From the NCBI RefSeq assembly GCF_021535135.1, contig NZ_CP091036.1, positions 930,001 through 994,000 on the forward strand: a stretch of DNA of 64,000 nt, given 5' to 3'. Shown here in pieces: positions 1 through 9,691 of the stretch (positions are counted from its first letter, which is position 1; each line of letters starts with the position of its first letter). The notes under the pieces were generated by a model, which was given only the letters and a program-made list of their open reading frames with translations, ran no database searches and was not told where the DNA came from. The DNA is from Antarcticibacterium sp. 1MA-6-2. GTDB lineage: Bacteria; Bacteroidota; Bacteroidia; Flavobacteriales; Flavobacteriaceae. The position numbers and the translations under genes are program-made.

Positions 1-22
1 TTTCCTTTGTAAATCTATGATC

Positions 23-941
23 TCAGGAAAGTGGTTCAGGCGGGGGAGCATTCTTCTTTTTAAAGGGATCTTCGGGAAGTGGAATGAATTCTTTATCATC
101 TGTAGGAGGCAGAAGGATCTTTCCCTGTTTCCAATCTTCCTTAGCCTGTTCTATTCTCTCTTTTCTTGAAGAAACAAAATTCCACCAAATAAATCTTTCT
201 CCTAACGGCTCCCCTCCAAGAACCATTAGATCACAGTACTCGTTAGCAACTATAATGGGATCGCTACCTTCTTCAAATACCAGCATTTGCCCTTCGGTAT
301 AGTTAATGCTGTTTATTGCTAATGTTCCTTTTGCAATATAAATAGCTCTTTCTGGGTGTTTTTCCGGTAAGCCAAAATGCGCGCCCTTTTCCAGTTTTAC
401 ATGTAGATAAAAGAGAGAGGAATGTGTTTTAACATCATTTTGAAGACCAAAAGCCTCGCTTAAGCAATTAATCGCATCCATACAGCTTTATCTGTAAAAA
501 CAGGAAGTTTTTCCGGTTTGTAATTATGGAAACTGGGAGCATCTTCTTCATTCTTTTCCGGCAGTGCTACCCAGGTTTGGATTAATTCCAGAGAATTTGT
601 TGCTAATATTCCTGGATCTTCAAAACGTTCAGAATGTGATATTCCACTGCTTAAGCAGTCATCCAGTTAACTTCTCCCGGACGTATTACCTGATTAACAC
701 CTAAACTGTCTCTGTGAACAAGCTCTCCACTAAAGAGATAGCTTACGGTTGAAAGTCCAATATGAGGATGAGGCAAAACATCCAGCGAACTCTTTGTTTT
801 AGGATTAAGAGCCACAGGTCCGCCGTGATCCATAAATATAAAGGGACCAACCATCCTTTTTTGACGAAACGGTAAAATTCTTTTTACTTTCATCCCCTCA
901 CCAAGAGAAGCTTTTCTTGATTCAATTACGAGTTTCACCAT
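23..941 (-). CDS. Pirin family protein (frameshifted twice)
   Basis: Bicupin pirin-like protein of about 300 residues. The N-terminal piece (start at 941) carries the first cupin with [14 protein letters not shown] and ends in VNWMTA; the next frame resumes with GISHSERF, which supplies the usual His and Glu metal ligands. The C-terminal cupin contains [13 protein letters not shown]. Two motif-type indels break it: GCTTAAGC at 649-656, where homology expects Ala-Gly (GCTGGC), and GCTTAAGC at 458-465, where RLIAGEAFG is expected. Pirins are iron-binding cupins, some with quercetinase activity; the substrate here is unknown. The family call is firm. The two frameshifts are probably sequence errors. 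Confidence 0.85.
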
Positions 942-1205
942 TTAATTTTGATTATTTGTGGTAATGCAGTTTATATTCAATATCATTTAATCCTGTGGAA
1001 TAAATATATAAAGAGCTTATGAGAAATTGGATGTCCTTTATAAATTTAAACGATAAACGAATAAAATAGACCGGGATATCCATACAAGGGTAGCTCCCAC
1101 CTACTTCAGCTTTAAAATATTTTTTTGAAAATTAGAGTAGGAATAAAAAAAACTTAAAAAAGTGTGAATTATCTTTTTAATTGAAAAAGAATTTAGATCT
1201 TTGCC

Positions 1206-1216
1206 TAACGCTGTTA
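1206..1216. promoter_or_regulatory. Putative TetR operator 1 (upstream of tetR)
   Basis: The 11-mer TAACGCTGTTA is an imperfect palindrome ending 20 bases before the tetR start codon. It differs by one base from two copies at 1852-1862 and 3102-3112. Its placement suggests autoregulation by the adjacent TetR protein. Binding is inferred, not shown. Confidence 0.6.
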
Positions 1217-1236
1217 AATAGATTAATAGATTTAAA

Positions 1237-1830
1237 ATGGGAAGTAAGGAACGTATTTTACGATTGAAGAAAGAGACGAAGGAGAAGATACTGGAAGCTG
1301 CTTACCTTATTGTAAAAGAAGAAGGATGGAATGGCCTTAGCATGCGAAAAATAGCGGACAGGATTGAATATACTGCTCCAATTATCTATGAATACTATTC
1401 TAACAAAGAGGCTATCCTGAAAGCTTTGACTGTAAAAGGATTTATTTGCCTGGACGGACAATTAGCAATGGTTCAGGAAAAAATTGAAGATCCTACTGAA
1501 CAACTAGAAACCCTTTGGATGGAATTCTGGAGATTTGCTTTTGAAAATAAAGAATTGTACCAGGTTATGTTTGGTGTAGAAATATCTTGTTGTCGTCACG
1601 GGCTTTCAGAAGCAGAATCCCCACGAAACAGATTTATTAATGCCATAATGAAAGTAATGGAAGATAAAAATCCATCTGAAGATTTAGTCCGGGAAAAGTA
1701 TTTTACCTTTTTTTCAGTGATTCATGGTTTAATTTCAGTTAATCTCGTTGGAGCTGGACTTCCGTCTTCTTTAAATGATCAAATATTAAAAGATGCTATT
1801 AACGGAATAATTAAATCAATAAGCGATTAA
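1237..1830 (+). CDS. TetR/AcrR family transcriptional regulator
   Basis: 197 residues. The N-terminal TetR helix-turn-helix covers about residues 12-60 (KILEAAYLIVKEEGWNGLSM, then RKIADRIEYTAPIIYEYYSNKEAIL). The C-terminal half is a TetR_C-like helical ligand and dimer domain with three Cys near residues 115-120 (EISCCRH). It is a DNA-binding repressor, likely of the RND efflux operon starting at 3146. Support comes from three copies of the palindrome TAAC(A/G)CTGTTA placed just before this gene, before the gene at 1902 and before the efflux operon. The inducer cannot be told from sequence. The gene is intact and monocistronic or leads into 1902. Confidence 0.9.
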   Translation: MGSKERILRLKKETKEKILEAAYLIVKEEGWNGLSMRKIADRIEYTAPIIYEYYSNKEAILKALTVKGFICLDGQLAMVQEKIEDPTEQLETLWMEFWRFAFENKELYQVMFGVEISCCRHGLSEAESPRNRFINAIMKVMEDKNPSEDLVREKYFTFFSVIHGLISVNLVGAGLPSSLNDQILKDAINGIIKSISD

Positions 1831-1851
1831 ACTTTTTTTTGCCCATTTACT

Positions 1852-1862
1852 TAACACTGTTA
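1852..1862. promoter_or_regulatory. Putative TetR operator 2 (upstream of DUF2652 gene)
   Basis: A perfect 11-base palindrome, TAACACTGTTA, 40 bases before the start codon at 1902. It is identical to the copy before the efflux operon (3102-3112), so the cyclase-like gene and the pump are probably under the same TetR control. Confidence 0.65.
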
Positions 1863-1901
1863 GATATATAAACACGCATAGAAATATCAAAATATGGAAT
1901 T

Positions 1902-2552
1902 ATGAATTTACTTAGAAAACCCATAAGAAGAAGAAACAGGATTAATTCGAAATTTTACGAACCAAAAGTTTATAAGGGTACTCTACTCATACCAGACATA
2001 AGTGGCTTCACAAAATTTGTTCATACGACCGATATGATCCTTGGTAAAACTATAATTTTAAGATTGCTTTCCTCTATTATCCGTAGCAATAACCTTGGAC
2101 TACAGGTGTCAGAAATTGAAGGTGACGCCATTCTTTTTTATAGCTACGAAAAGAAATTTACGGTTAAAGAAATCCTGGATCAATATGAAATAATGCTTGA
2201 GAGCTTTAATCATGAACTTGCTCTAATAAGTGAGGAATTGGGAGAAGAGATTGACCTGACTCTAAAATTAATAGCCCACTACGGAAAGCTGGCCGATTAC
2301 AAAATTGGAAAATTTCAAAAATTATATGGCGAAACAGTCATAGAGGCTCATCACCTATTAAAGAACAAAATAGAAAGTCATACCTATGTTTTAATTACAG
2401 ATGAGCTTTTGGAAGACAATGTTCCTGCCATGACCGAAAACGGGAAAAATTCTTTCAATAAACAAATTTGTGATAAATACAGTGGCTTAAAAAACCTTTG
2501 CTTCACCTTTTTTGATTATCAGGCTCTTGAACTGCAAAAACTTAGTGCATGA
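1902..2552 (+). CDS. DUF2652 protein, class III nucleotidyl cyclase-like fold
   Basis: 216 residues, no signal peptide, so probably cytoplasmic. It matches the DUF2652 family, which resembles class III adenylate/guanylate cyclases. LLIPDISGFTKFV near residue 28 mimics the first metal-binding Asp strand of cyclases (DIxGFT). EIEGDAILFY near residue 67 resembles the second strand (xxGDAxxxxF). Later, LIAHYGKL followed by GKFQKLYGETVIEAHHLLKN resembles the usual YGDTVNxAARL segment. Whether it makes a cyclic nucleotide is unknown; I cannot identify all catalytic Asp, Lys and Arg residues. It lies between tetR and the RND pump and has its own copy of the TAACACTGTTA palindrome, suggesting co-regulation with efflux. 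Confidence 0.75.
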   Translation: MNLLRKPIRRRNRINSKFYEPKVYKGTLLIPDISGFTKFVHTTDMILGKTIILRLLSSIIRSNNLGLQVSEIEGDAILFYSYEKKFTVKEILDQYEIMLESFNHELALISEELGEEIDLTLKLIAHYGKLADYKIGKFQKLYGETVIEAHHLLKNKIESHTYVLITDELLEDNVPAMTENGKNSFNKQICDKYSGLKNLCFTFFDYQALELQKLSA

Positions 2553-2589
2553 AATAACATTACAAACTTCAATTAAAAATATCTTTATT

Positions 2590-3036
2590 ATGAATCTTAC
2601 AATTAAAACCTATTTTAAAGCTATGCTGTTCCTATTCCTTCTCCAGGGATGTAGCATAACCAAAAGTTCAAATGACCAATCTTTATACTCAACTTCTCAA
2701 ATTGGTTACTCCCCTCAAAATCCAATAGCAATTTGGGCACCTAAAAAGAAGGAAAGAGAATCTAAAACTTTAGAATATATAAAAAATTTAAGAACTGAAA
2801 ACGGAGAGAATTTGGAGATAATTTCAAAAGAATTAGTTCCCAACCCGGGTTATACTGAGCCCCGGATAAAATTATACAATATTTTCACCAATGAAATTAT
2901 TAATAAAAAAAACGGACGATTTATTGAATTATATACACTTCATTCTAAAGGAAAGGATACCATTTATCTCTACATAAATAATCATTCAAAAGATAAACTA
3001 CGCGTACCACCTGGTTTAGAATTCGCCAGTAATTAA
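2590..3036 (+). CDS. Small putative lipoprotein
   Basis: About 148 residues. The chosen start at 2590 begins MNLTIKTYFKAMLFLFLLQG, with a hydrophobic stretch ending in the lipobox LLQGCSITK, so the mature protein is probably anchored at Cys. An earlier in-frame ATG at 2512 would overlap the preceding gene and add a non-signal extension. I recognise no domain. Its position between the cyclase-like gene and the efflux operon suggests it belongs to the same regulon. The C-terminal part is rich in Lys, Ile and Asn, with a predicted beta-type pattern (GRFIELYTLHSKGKDTIYLY). Confidence 0.65.
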   Translation: MNLTIKTYFKAMLFLFLLQGCSITKSSNDQSLYSTSQIGYSPQNPIAIWAPKKKERESKTLEYIKNLRTENGENLEIISKELVPNPGYTEPRIKLYNIFTNEIINKKNGRFIELYTLHSKGKDTIYLYINNHSKDKLRVPPGLEFASN

Positions 3037-3050
3037 TTTGATATACAAAC

Positions 3051-3070
3051 CTTCTGCTAGTCGGCAGAAA
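3051..3070 (+). terminator. Weak hairpin after lipoprotein gene
   Basis: TTCTGC (3052-3057) and GCAGAA (3064-3069) form a six-pair stem with a six-base loop. No clear T tract follows, so termination is uncertain. Confidence 0.3.
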
Positions 3071-3093
3071 AATAATAATTAAAAATTTTTAAT

Positions 3094-3114
3094 CTAACAA
3101 TTAACACTGTTAGA
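3094..3114. promoter_or_regulatory. Putative TetR operator 3 (upstream of RND efflux operon)
   Basis: The palindrome TAACACTGTTA (3102-3112) sits inside a larger inverted repeat, TCTAACA (3094-3100) and TGTTAGA (3108-3114), 32 bases before the first efflux gene. The core is identical to the copy at 1852-1862. This is the best candidate for the site where the neighbouring TetR represses the pump. Confidence 0.65.
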
Positions 3115-3145
3115 AAAACTACTAATGTTAAACACTCTTTAAAAA

Positions 3146-4266
3146 ATGAAAAAAATAGTCTATTCTTTTATAATAATTGCTTTTGCGTATGGATGTAAAG
3201 AAAATGAGGAGAACCTCTCTCCTGCTCCATTGCAAACATTGCCTGTAGTGGAAGTGTTTGAAACTTCTGCTCAAACAATAGTCCAATATCCAGCCACAAT
3301 AGAGGGAATTATAGATGTTGAATTACGACCGCAGGTAGCCGTAAGACGGTCGAGGAAATTTATGTAGATGAAGGAGCCTATGTTCAAAAAGGTCAATCAA
3401 TTTTAAAGATTAACCAACAACCCTTTTCGGAAGCCTTAAACAATGCATACGCTAATTTACATGCTGCAGAGGCAGAGTTATTACAGCGCAACCTCGAAAT
3501 TGAAAAACTGGAACCCCTTGTTAAAAATGAGGTAGTTTCTCCTTACCAGTTAAAAACGGCCGAAGCCACCAAAAAAGTGGCTGAGGCAAAATTGAATCAG
3601 GCAAAAGCTATGGTAAGTTCTGCAAAGATTAACATGGGGTATACCACTATTAAAGCCCCGGTCAACGGCTATATTGGGAGGTTTCCTAAAAAACAGGGAA
3701 GTATTATTTCTCCTGCAGATGTTGAACCTTTAACCAGTCTTTCTGATGTTCATGAGGTGCATGTATATTTTGCACTTGGGGAGAAAGGCTTCTTTAGGTT
3801 TAAGGAAAAGTCGTCAGCAGCTAATGCAGAGGCTTTACCCGCCGTTTCACTGCTTCTTGCAGACGGAAAAATTTATCCTGAAAAAGGAAAGATAGATATG
3901 ATAGCAGGACAATTTAATTCCAATACCGGAACGATTACCCTTAGAGCCACCTTCTCAAATTCCCAGGGAATACTACGATCAGGAAATACCGGGAAAATTC
4001 AGCTTGATATTCCTCATGAAAATGTAATCCTGGTCCCTCAGCAGGCTACGGTAGAAGTACAGGATAAGATCTTTGTATTCGTAGTGGATAAGGACAATGT
4101 AGTGGCAAGACAACCCATTGAGGTAACAGGAAAGTCTGGGGATAACTACTTAGTTAAAAAAGGACTTTTACATGGTAATCGCATTGTGTACAAAGGCTTT
4201 GATTACCTGGTGGACGGTACTGTTATCCAACCGGAAAAAATGAAGAAAACAATTGCAAAAAAATAA
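3146..4266 (+). CDS. RND efflux periplasmic adaptor (MFP), frameshifted
   Basis: AcrA/MexA-type membrane fusion protein of about 373 residues. The N-terminus has a lipobox (AFAYGCKEN), so it is a lipoprotein of the periplasm. The barrel-sandwich half follows (RPQVA then VEEIYVDEGAYVQKGQ), then a coiled-coil hairpin (residues about 100-150), IKAPVNGYIGR closing the lipoyl-like domain, and a beta-barrel. A net +2 (or -1) shift near 3341-3346 separates the first 65 residues from the rest; RPQVAG-VEEIYV is expected there. The altered bases GTAAG resemble the motif-type errors elsewhere, but the exact original is less certain. It bridges the inner-membrane pump at 4290 and the outer-membrane channel at 7479. 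Confidence 0.88.
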
Positions 4267-4289
4267 ATTCAATACTTAAAAGTAAAAAT

Positions 4290-7200
4290 ATGTTTAAAAG
4301 ATTTATAAGCAGGCCCGTTCTGGCAACAGTAATATCCATTTTACTGGTGATCGTGGGGGTTCTGGGACTTTATAGTTTGCCGCTCCAACAATTTCCTGAC
4401 ATTGCACCACTAAGCAGTCCAGGTACTTGCTCTGTATCCCGGAGCCAATGCAGAAACCTTAATTCGTTCGGTAGCACCTTCAATAGAAGAATCTATTAAT
4501 GGTGTAGAAAATATGAGCTATATGAGTTCTACTGCAAGCAACGATGGCACCCTCATAGTAACAGTTTACTTTAAACTGGGGACAGATCCCGATCAGGCTG
4601 CGGTAAATGTTCAAAACAGGGTGGCCCAGGCTACCAGCCAGTTACAGCAGAAGTAGTCCAGGCAGGAATAACAACCTCCAAACAACAAAACAGTTTGTTA
4701 ATGGTGGTCGACTTATATTCCGAAGACCCTGATGTTTATGACCAAACTTTCCTGGCTAATTATGCCCAAATAAATATTATTCCTGAAATTAAAAGAATCC
4801 CTGGGGTAGGTCAATCCCTGATCTTTGGAGGAAGTAAAGACTACTCTATCAGGATTTGGATGAATCCTGGTCAAATGGCTTCGTATAATATTACCCCCAA
4901 AGAAATTGTAGCTGCTATCCAGGACAAAAGTTTAGAAGCAGCTCCCGGGAAATTTGGAGAAAGCAGTGAGGAATCGTTTGAATATATAATTAAATACCAG
5001 GGAAAACTAAATGAAGCGAAGCAGTATGAGGAAATTATTATAAGGTCAAACGACGACGGTTCTATGTTGCGGCTTAAAGACGTCGCCAAAGTAGAACTGG
5101 GTGCCTATAGCTACGGAAATTTTACCCGCGTCAATGGTAAGGCAGGAGTTAACATTGCCTCTTTCCAGCTGGCTAGTTCCAACGCCAGTGAAATACAGGT
5201 GGCAATAAGCGAACTTATGGAGAAAGCCTCAAAAGATTTTCCTAAAGGGGTGAAATACCTCACATTATATAACACCAAAGATTCCCTGGACCAATCAATA
5301 AGTCAGGTAAAAACTACTTTAATTGAAGCATTTATTTTAGTGTTTATTGTAGTATTTCTATTTCTCCAGGATTTCAGGTCTACTTTAATCCCGGCAATTG
5401 CCGTACCTGTAGCAATTTTGGGGACCTTCTTTTTTATGATGCTCTTTGGTTTCTCTATTAATCTACTAACCCTCTTTGCATTAATTCTGGCAATAGGCAT
5501 TGTGGTAGATGATGCCATTGTTGTCGTAGAGGCAGTGCACGCAAAAATGGAGAATGAGCATCTACCTCCAAAGGAAGCTACCACTACTGCTATGAGCGAG
5601 ATTACGGGAGCCATAATCTCTATTACCCTGGTGATGGCGGCAGTATTTCTTCCAGTAGGCTTTATAGAAGGTTCAACAGGAGTCTTTTATCAACAATTCG
5701 CGTTTACCCTTGCCATTGCAATTATTATTTCGGCAATAAATGCCCTTACGTTAAGTCCTGCTTTGGCTGCTTTGTTCTTAAAAGATAAACACAGCAACGG
5801 AGAAGAACCTAAAAAGAAACTAACCTATAAAGAAAAGTTCTTTATAGGTTTCAATACAGGTTTTGATAGACTCACGAATAATTATGTGAAAAGCCTGGGC
5901 TTTTTGGTACGAAAAAAATGGTTGAGCCTTGGAGCACTTGCACTGGTAATCGCTGCAACTATTTTTATGGTAAATAGAACCCCTACTGGATTTATACCTT
6001 CAGAAGATCAGGGATTTATGGCTATTTCCTTATCCATGCTTACTGGTGCTTCCCTGCAACGTACACAGGAGGTTATGGAGGAAGTAGAAATCCTGCTGGG
6101 AGATTTGGAATCCAAGAAAACGTTGATGGGATTATCAGGCTTTAATATCCTTACCCAGTCATCAAGTCCTTCATCGGGAGTGGCATTTGTATTGCTGAAA
6201 CCAACCGAAGAAAGAGGCGAGATATCAGATATAATTATGAAATAATGGCCGTCGTAAATCAAAAACTTTCGAGCATAAATGGCGCCAGTTTCTTTGTTTT
6301 TACATTTCCAACTGTTCCCGGGTTTAGTAACATTGACGGTCTTGATATTGTCCTGCAGGACAAAACAGGAGGAGATTTACAAAAATTTAGTGCTATAGGA
6401 AATAATTTTATAGGAGAGCTTATGAAAAGGGAGGAGATAGCGGTAGCATTTACTTCCTTTAAATCAGATTATCCACAGTATGATCTTATCATTGATGAAG
6501 TAAAGGCCGCGCAATTGAAGGTAAACGTACAGGATATTCTGCAAACAATGCAGGCTTACTTCGGAAGTACCCAGGCATCAGATTTTAATCGTTTTGGAAA
6601 ATATTACAGGGTTATAGTACAGGCAGATAAGGACGCACGTACAGATATAAGCTCTATGAATGGCATTTTCGTAAAAAACAGGAACGGTGAAAAAGTACCT
6701 ATAACAACATTGGTAAGCCTGGAGCGGGTATACGGGGCAGAGAATATTTCAAGATACAATCTTTTTACATCAATAGGAGTGAATGCTATTGCAAGCCCCG
6801 GGTTTAGTTCGGGAGATGCAATACAAGCTGTAAGAGAAGTTGCGATGCAACAATTACCGGGTGGATATTCCTACGAATTTTCAGGAATGACCCGCGAGGA
6901 AATTGGTTCAGGGGGGCAATCTGTGTTGATTTTTATTTTATCCTTATTGTTTATCTATTTCCTTCTCGCAGCCCAGTATGAAAGTTACATACTTCCACTG
7001 GCAGTAATACTATCTATACCTACGGGTATCCTGGGAGTTTTTCTTGCAATTGGAATTACGGGAATCGAAAATAACATTTATGTACAGGTGGCTTTAGTAA
7101 TGCTCATAGGGTTACTGGCTAAAAATGCAATTCTTATTGTAGAATTTGCTTCACAAAAAAGGCGCAGTGGAAAGTCCATAGTAGAAGCGTCCATAGAAGC

Positions 7201-7474
7201 AGCAAAACTCAGGCTGCGTCCAATCCTGATGACCTCATTTGCCTTTGTTGCAGGATTGACTCCAATGATGTTTGCTAAAGGACCTTCGGCAATGGGAAAT
7301 CACTCTATAAGTATAGGTGCTGCTTACGGTATGCTTGCAGGTGTGATCCTGGGAATATTTATAATTCCGGTGCTTTTTGTAGTCTTCCAGTCCCTGCAGG
7401 AAAAATTCAGTAAATCAGAGGTTGTAAAGCCCGGAACCTCTTCTAAGCAAACTCCAATAATTATCAATCATTAA
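4290..7474 (+). CDS. RND multidrug efflux transporter, HAE1/AcrB type (frameshifted)
   Basis: About 1060 residues, the full AcrB length. The N-terminal helix MFKRFISRPVLATVISILLV is followed by LPLQQFPDIAPP (with frame repair), the porter domain, and TM4 with the paired proton-relay Asp in GIVVDDAIVVVE. The second half repeats this plan, with GLLAKNAILIVEFA carrying the conserved Lys. Breaks: ACTAAGC at 4409-4415 (expected ACCAGC, Pro-Ala in PPAVQV), ACAGC at 4644-4648 (one C lost from ACCAGC in SQLPAEVVQ), and an unrelated frame slip near 6232-6240 between GEISDI and IMAVVNQ. The pump would export drugs, dyes or bile-type amphiphiles using the proton gradient. It is the second gene of the operon. 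Confidence 0.92.
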
Positions 7475-7478
7475 TAAA

Positions 7479-8891
7479 ATGAATAAAAAATCATATCTCA
7501 TTATAGCAATCCTGCTTTTACAGTTAAGCATTTCCTGTAAGACATCTATAGTTGAAAAAACCGTCCCTGCGGATCTTCCCTCTAAATTTATGGGAGAAAA
7601 AAATCCTGATTCTTTGAGTATTGGAAATCTTCAATGGAGGCAATTTTATAAAGACCCTCAATTAAAGAATTTGATTGACAGTGCTGTTGTAAGAAATAAT
7701 GATCTCCTGGAAGCGATGAAGAATGTAGAAGCTTCTCAACTCCTGCTAAAAAAATCGAAATGGGTGAATGTCCCTACTCTAAATGCTGAAGTTACAGGTA
7801 CCTATACTTATTTTTCAGATAATAGTCTCAATGGATTAAGTACTGCCACTTTTTTAGAACAGAACCATTTGGAAGATTATACCGCTCAGGGAGTTTTATC
7901 CTGGGAGGCTGATATTTGGGGAAAACTGAAAAATCAAAAACGGAAAGCCCTGGCTGAATATATACAGACGGACGAAGTGAAAAAGGCAATTCAAACCTCT
8001 ATAGTGGCACGAGTAGCCGAAAGCTACTTCAATTTACTTATGCTGGATGCACAGTTAGAAGTAGCCAAAAAAACCTGGAGCTTAGAGAGCGAACAAATGC
8101 AATTATTGCCTTACAATATGAATCGGGCGCGGTAACCTCCCTTGCCAAAAAACAAACAGAAGCCCTACGTCTACAGGCTGCTCAGCTCATTCCTCAACTT
8201 GAACAACAAATAATTATTCAGGAAAATGCATTAAGTATTTTAACTGGAAATTTTCCTTCAGAAATGAAAAGAGGAGAACTAAATAGCCTGCTTTCTCCAA
8301 TGGAAGAAGTACAAACGGGAGTACTAAGCAGAACTCTTACAATTAAGGCCCGATATTCTGGCTGCTGAATTTAAGGTAAGAGCTGCACAGGCAAGTGTAG
8401 GAATTACCAAGGCTTCCCTCTATCCTTCTTTACGCATTACAGCAGCTGGAGGGGTTAATGCATTTATAAGAAGTAACTGGTGGAATGTTCCCGGCTCCCT
8501 ATTTGGGATGGTAGCAGGTAGTGTTGGACAACCATTGCTTAATGGGAAACAACTTAAAACAGATTACAAAATTGCAATTATTGAGAAGGAAAAAACAGAA
8601 CTCCAATTCCGGCAAAAAGTGTTGGAAGCGGTACAGGAGGTGTCAAATGCTTTGGTAAGTATAGAAAAGCTTCAAAACCAGCAACAGGTTATTATGGAAC
8701 GTGAGCAGGTTCTGAATGAATCTGTTAGTGATGCAGATATGCTCTTTAAAAATGGAGTTGCGACCTACTTAGAAGTAATTACAGCCCAAACCAATTTGTT
8801 ACAAAGTCAGCTGGAACTCGTGGCTATCGAAAAAAGTGAAATGGAAGCAAGAATTGAGTTATATCGTGCTTTAGGAGGAGGATGGAAATAG
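7479..8891 (+). CDS. Outer-membrane efflux channel, TolC/OprM family (frameshifted)
   Basis: About 470 residues of NodT/OprM type. It starts four bases after the pump gene. The N-terminus is a lipoprotein signal (LLQLSISCKTS). The first repeat has NNDLLEAMKNVEASQLLLKK and ends in the broken LQYESGAVTSLA region. The second repeat has RPDILAAEFKVRAAQASVG and ends with NGVATYLEVITAQTNLLQ. Breaks: a slip near 8108-8113 of unclear cause, and ACTAAGC at 8323-8329 where GVPAELL demands ACCAGC. It forms the exit duct for the adaptor and pump upstream. Confidence 0.9.
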
Positions 8892-8918
8892 CTAAAACAA
8901 ACAATAATAACTTTAGAT

Positions 8919-9254
8919 ATGATACTTGAAAAAATGAGAATCCATAACAGAAGATTATGGCTACCTGGAGTTCATAAAACCTCGGAGGAAAAGAAATCTA
9001 TAGAAGGGAAACCGGAATTTACTCGCCGTTATCTTGAACTTCTTTCCCAATGGTTTGGAGATACTCTGGATCTTATAGATGACTTTGATACCGTATGCTT
9101 GTGTGAACTGGATTTTATTGAAATGATGCTCATAGGAGAATTGAAATTTTCTATAAACCTTTTGGAAAGTCCGGTGAACCGCACAGATTTTGTGAAGATA
9201 ATCGATTTTATAAACTGGGCTGAAACCAGGATAAATGCAAAAATCCAGCAATAA
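8919..9254 (+). CDS. Small protein of unknown function downstream of efflux genes
   Basis: 111 residues, intact, no signal peptide or membrane segment. It begins 28 bases after the efflux channel gene, so may be read in the same transcript. The sequence is mainly helical and acidic in the middle, with a cluster at residues 45-75 (FGDTLDLIDDFDTVCLCELD). I do not recognise the family. Its stop overlaps the start of the next gene by one base (TAATGA), suggesting translational coupling. Confidence 0.55.
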   Translation: MILEKMRIHNRRLWLPGVHKTSEEKKSIEGKPEFTRRYLELLSQWFGDTLDLIDDFDTVCLCELDFIEMMLIGELKFSINLLESPVNRTDFVKIIDFINWAETRINAKIQQ

Positions 9255-9598
9255 TGAAAGAATTAATTTTTATCCTTTTCTCTCTAATCTGGCTGCAAGA
9301 CATCTCCTCCCCTGTGGGTATTTGGGAATTTAAGGAAGATAACACCCGGGTGGAGATTAAGACCTACCAGGGAAAATTGACTGGTGAATTAATATCCTCA
9401 GATAATCCTCATCGAAAAGGAGAAAAGGAGATTTTGAGAAATATGGAATTTCTGGAGGGGAAATGGGTGGGAGAGTTCTATAACCACAAGAGTAAAAGAT
9501 GGGTACAGGCCGAATTTTTGGTAAAGGAAGATATCCTGTTTATTACCTGCAAATATGGGTTTGACACCAAAAATTTCCATTTTTATCGCGAAAAATAA
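9254..9598 (+). CDS. DUF2147-like secreted protein
   Basis: 114 residues. An N-terminal hydrophobic stretch (ELIFILFSLIWLQ) is probably a signal peptide. The mature part starts SSPVGIWEF and continues with beta strands (RVEIKTYQGKLTGELI, GKWVGEFYNHKSKRW, LFITCKYGF), the pattern of small DUF2147 beta-barrel proteins. The usual paired Cys of that family are absent. It is translationally coupled to the preceding small gene. The role is unknown; the envelope is the likely location. Confidence 0.6.
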   Translation: MKELIFILFSLIWLQDISSPVGIWEFKEDNTRVEIKTYQGKLTGELISSDNPHRKGEKEILRNMEFLEGKWVGEFYNHKSKRWVQAEFLVKEDILFITCKYGFDTKNFHFYREK

Positions 9599-9691
9599 AA
9601 AATGTACAGCCTTAAATATGAGGCACTAGGCCACTCCTGAATTTTACAAGTTTAATACAATCTTCAAACTGTATTTTTATTCAATTACCTG

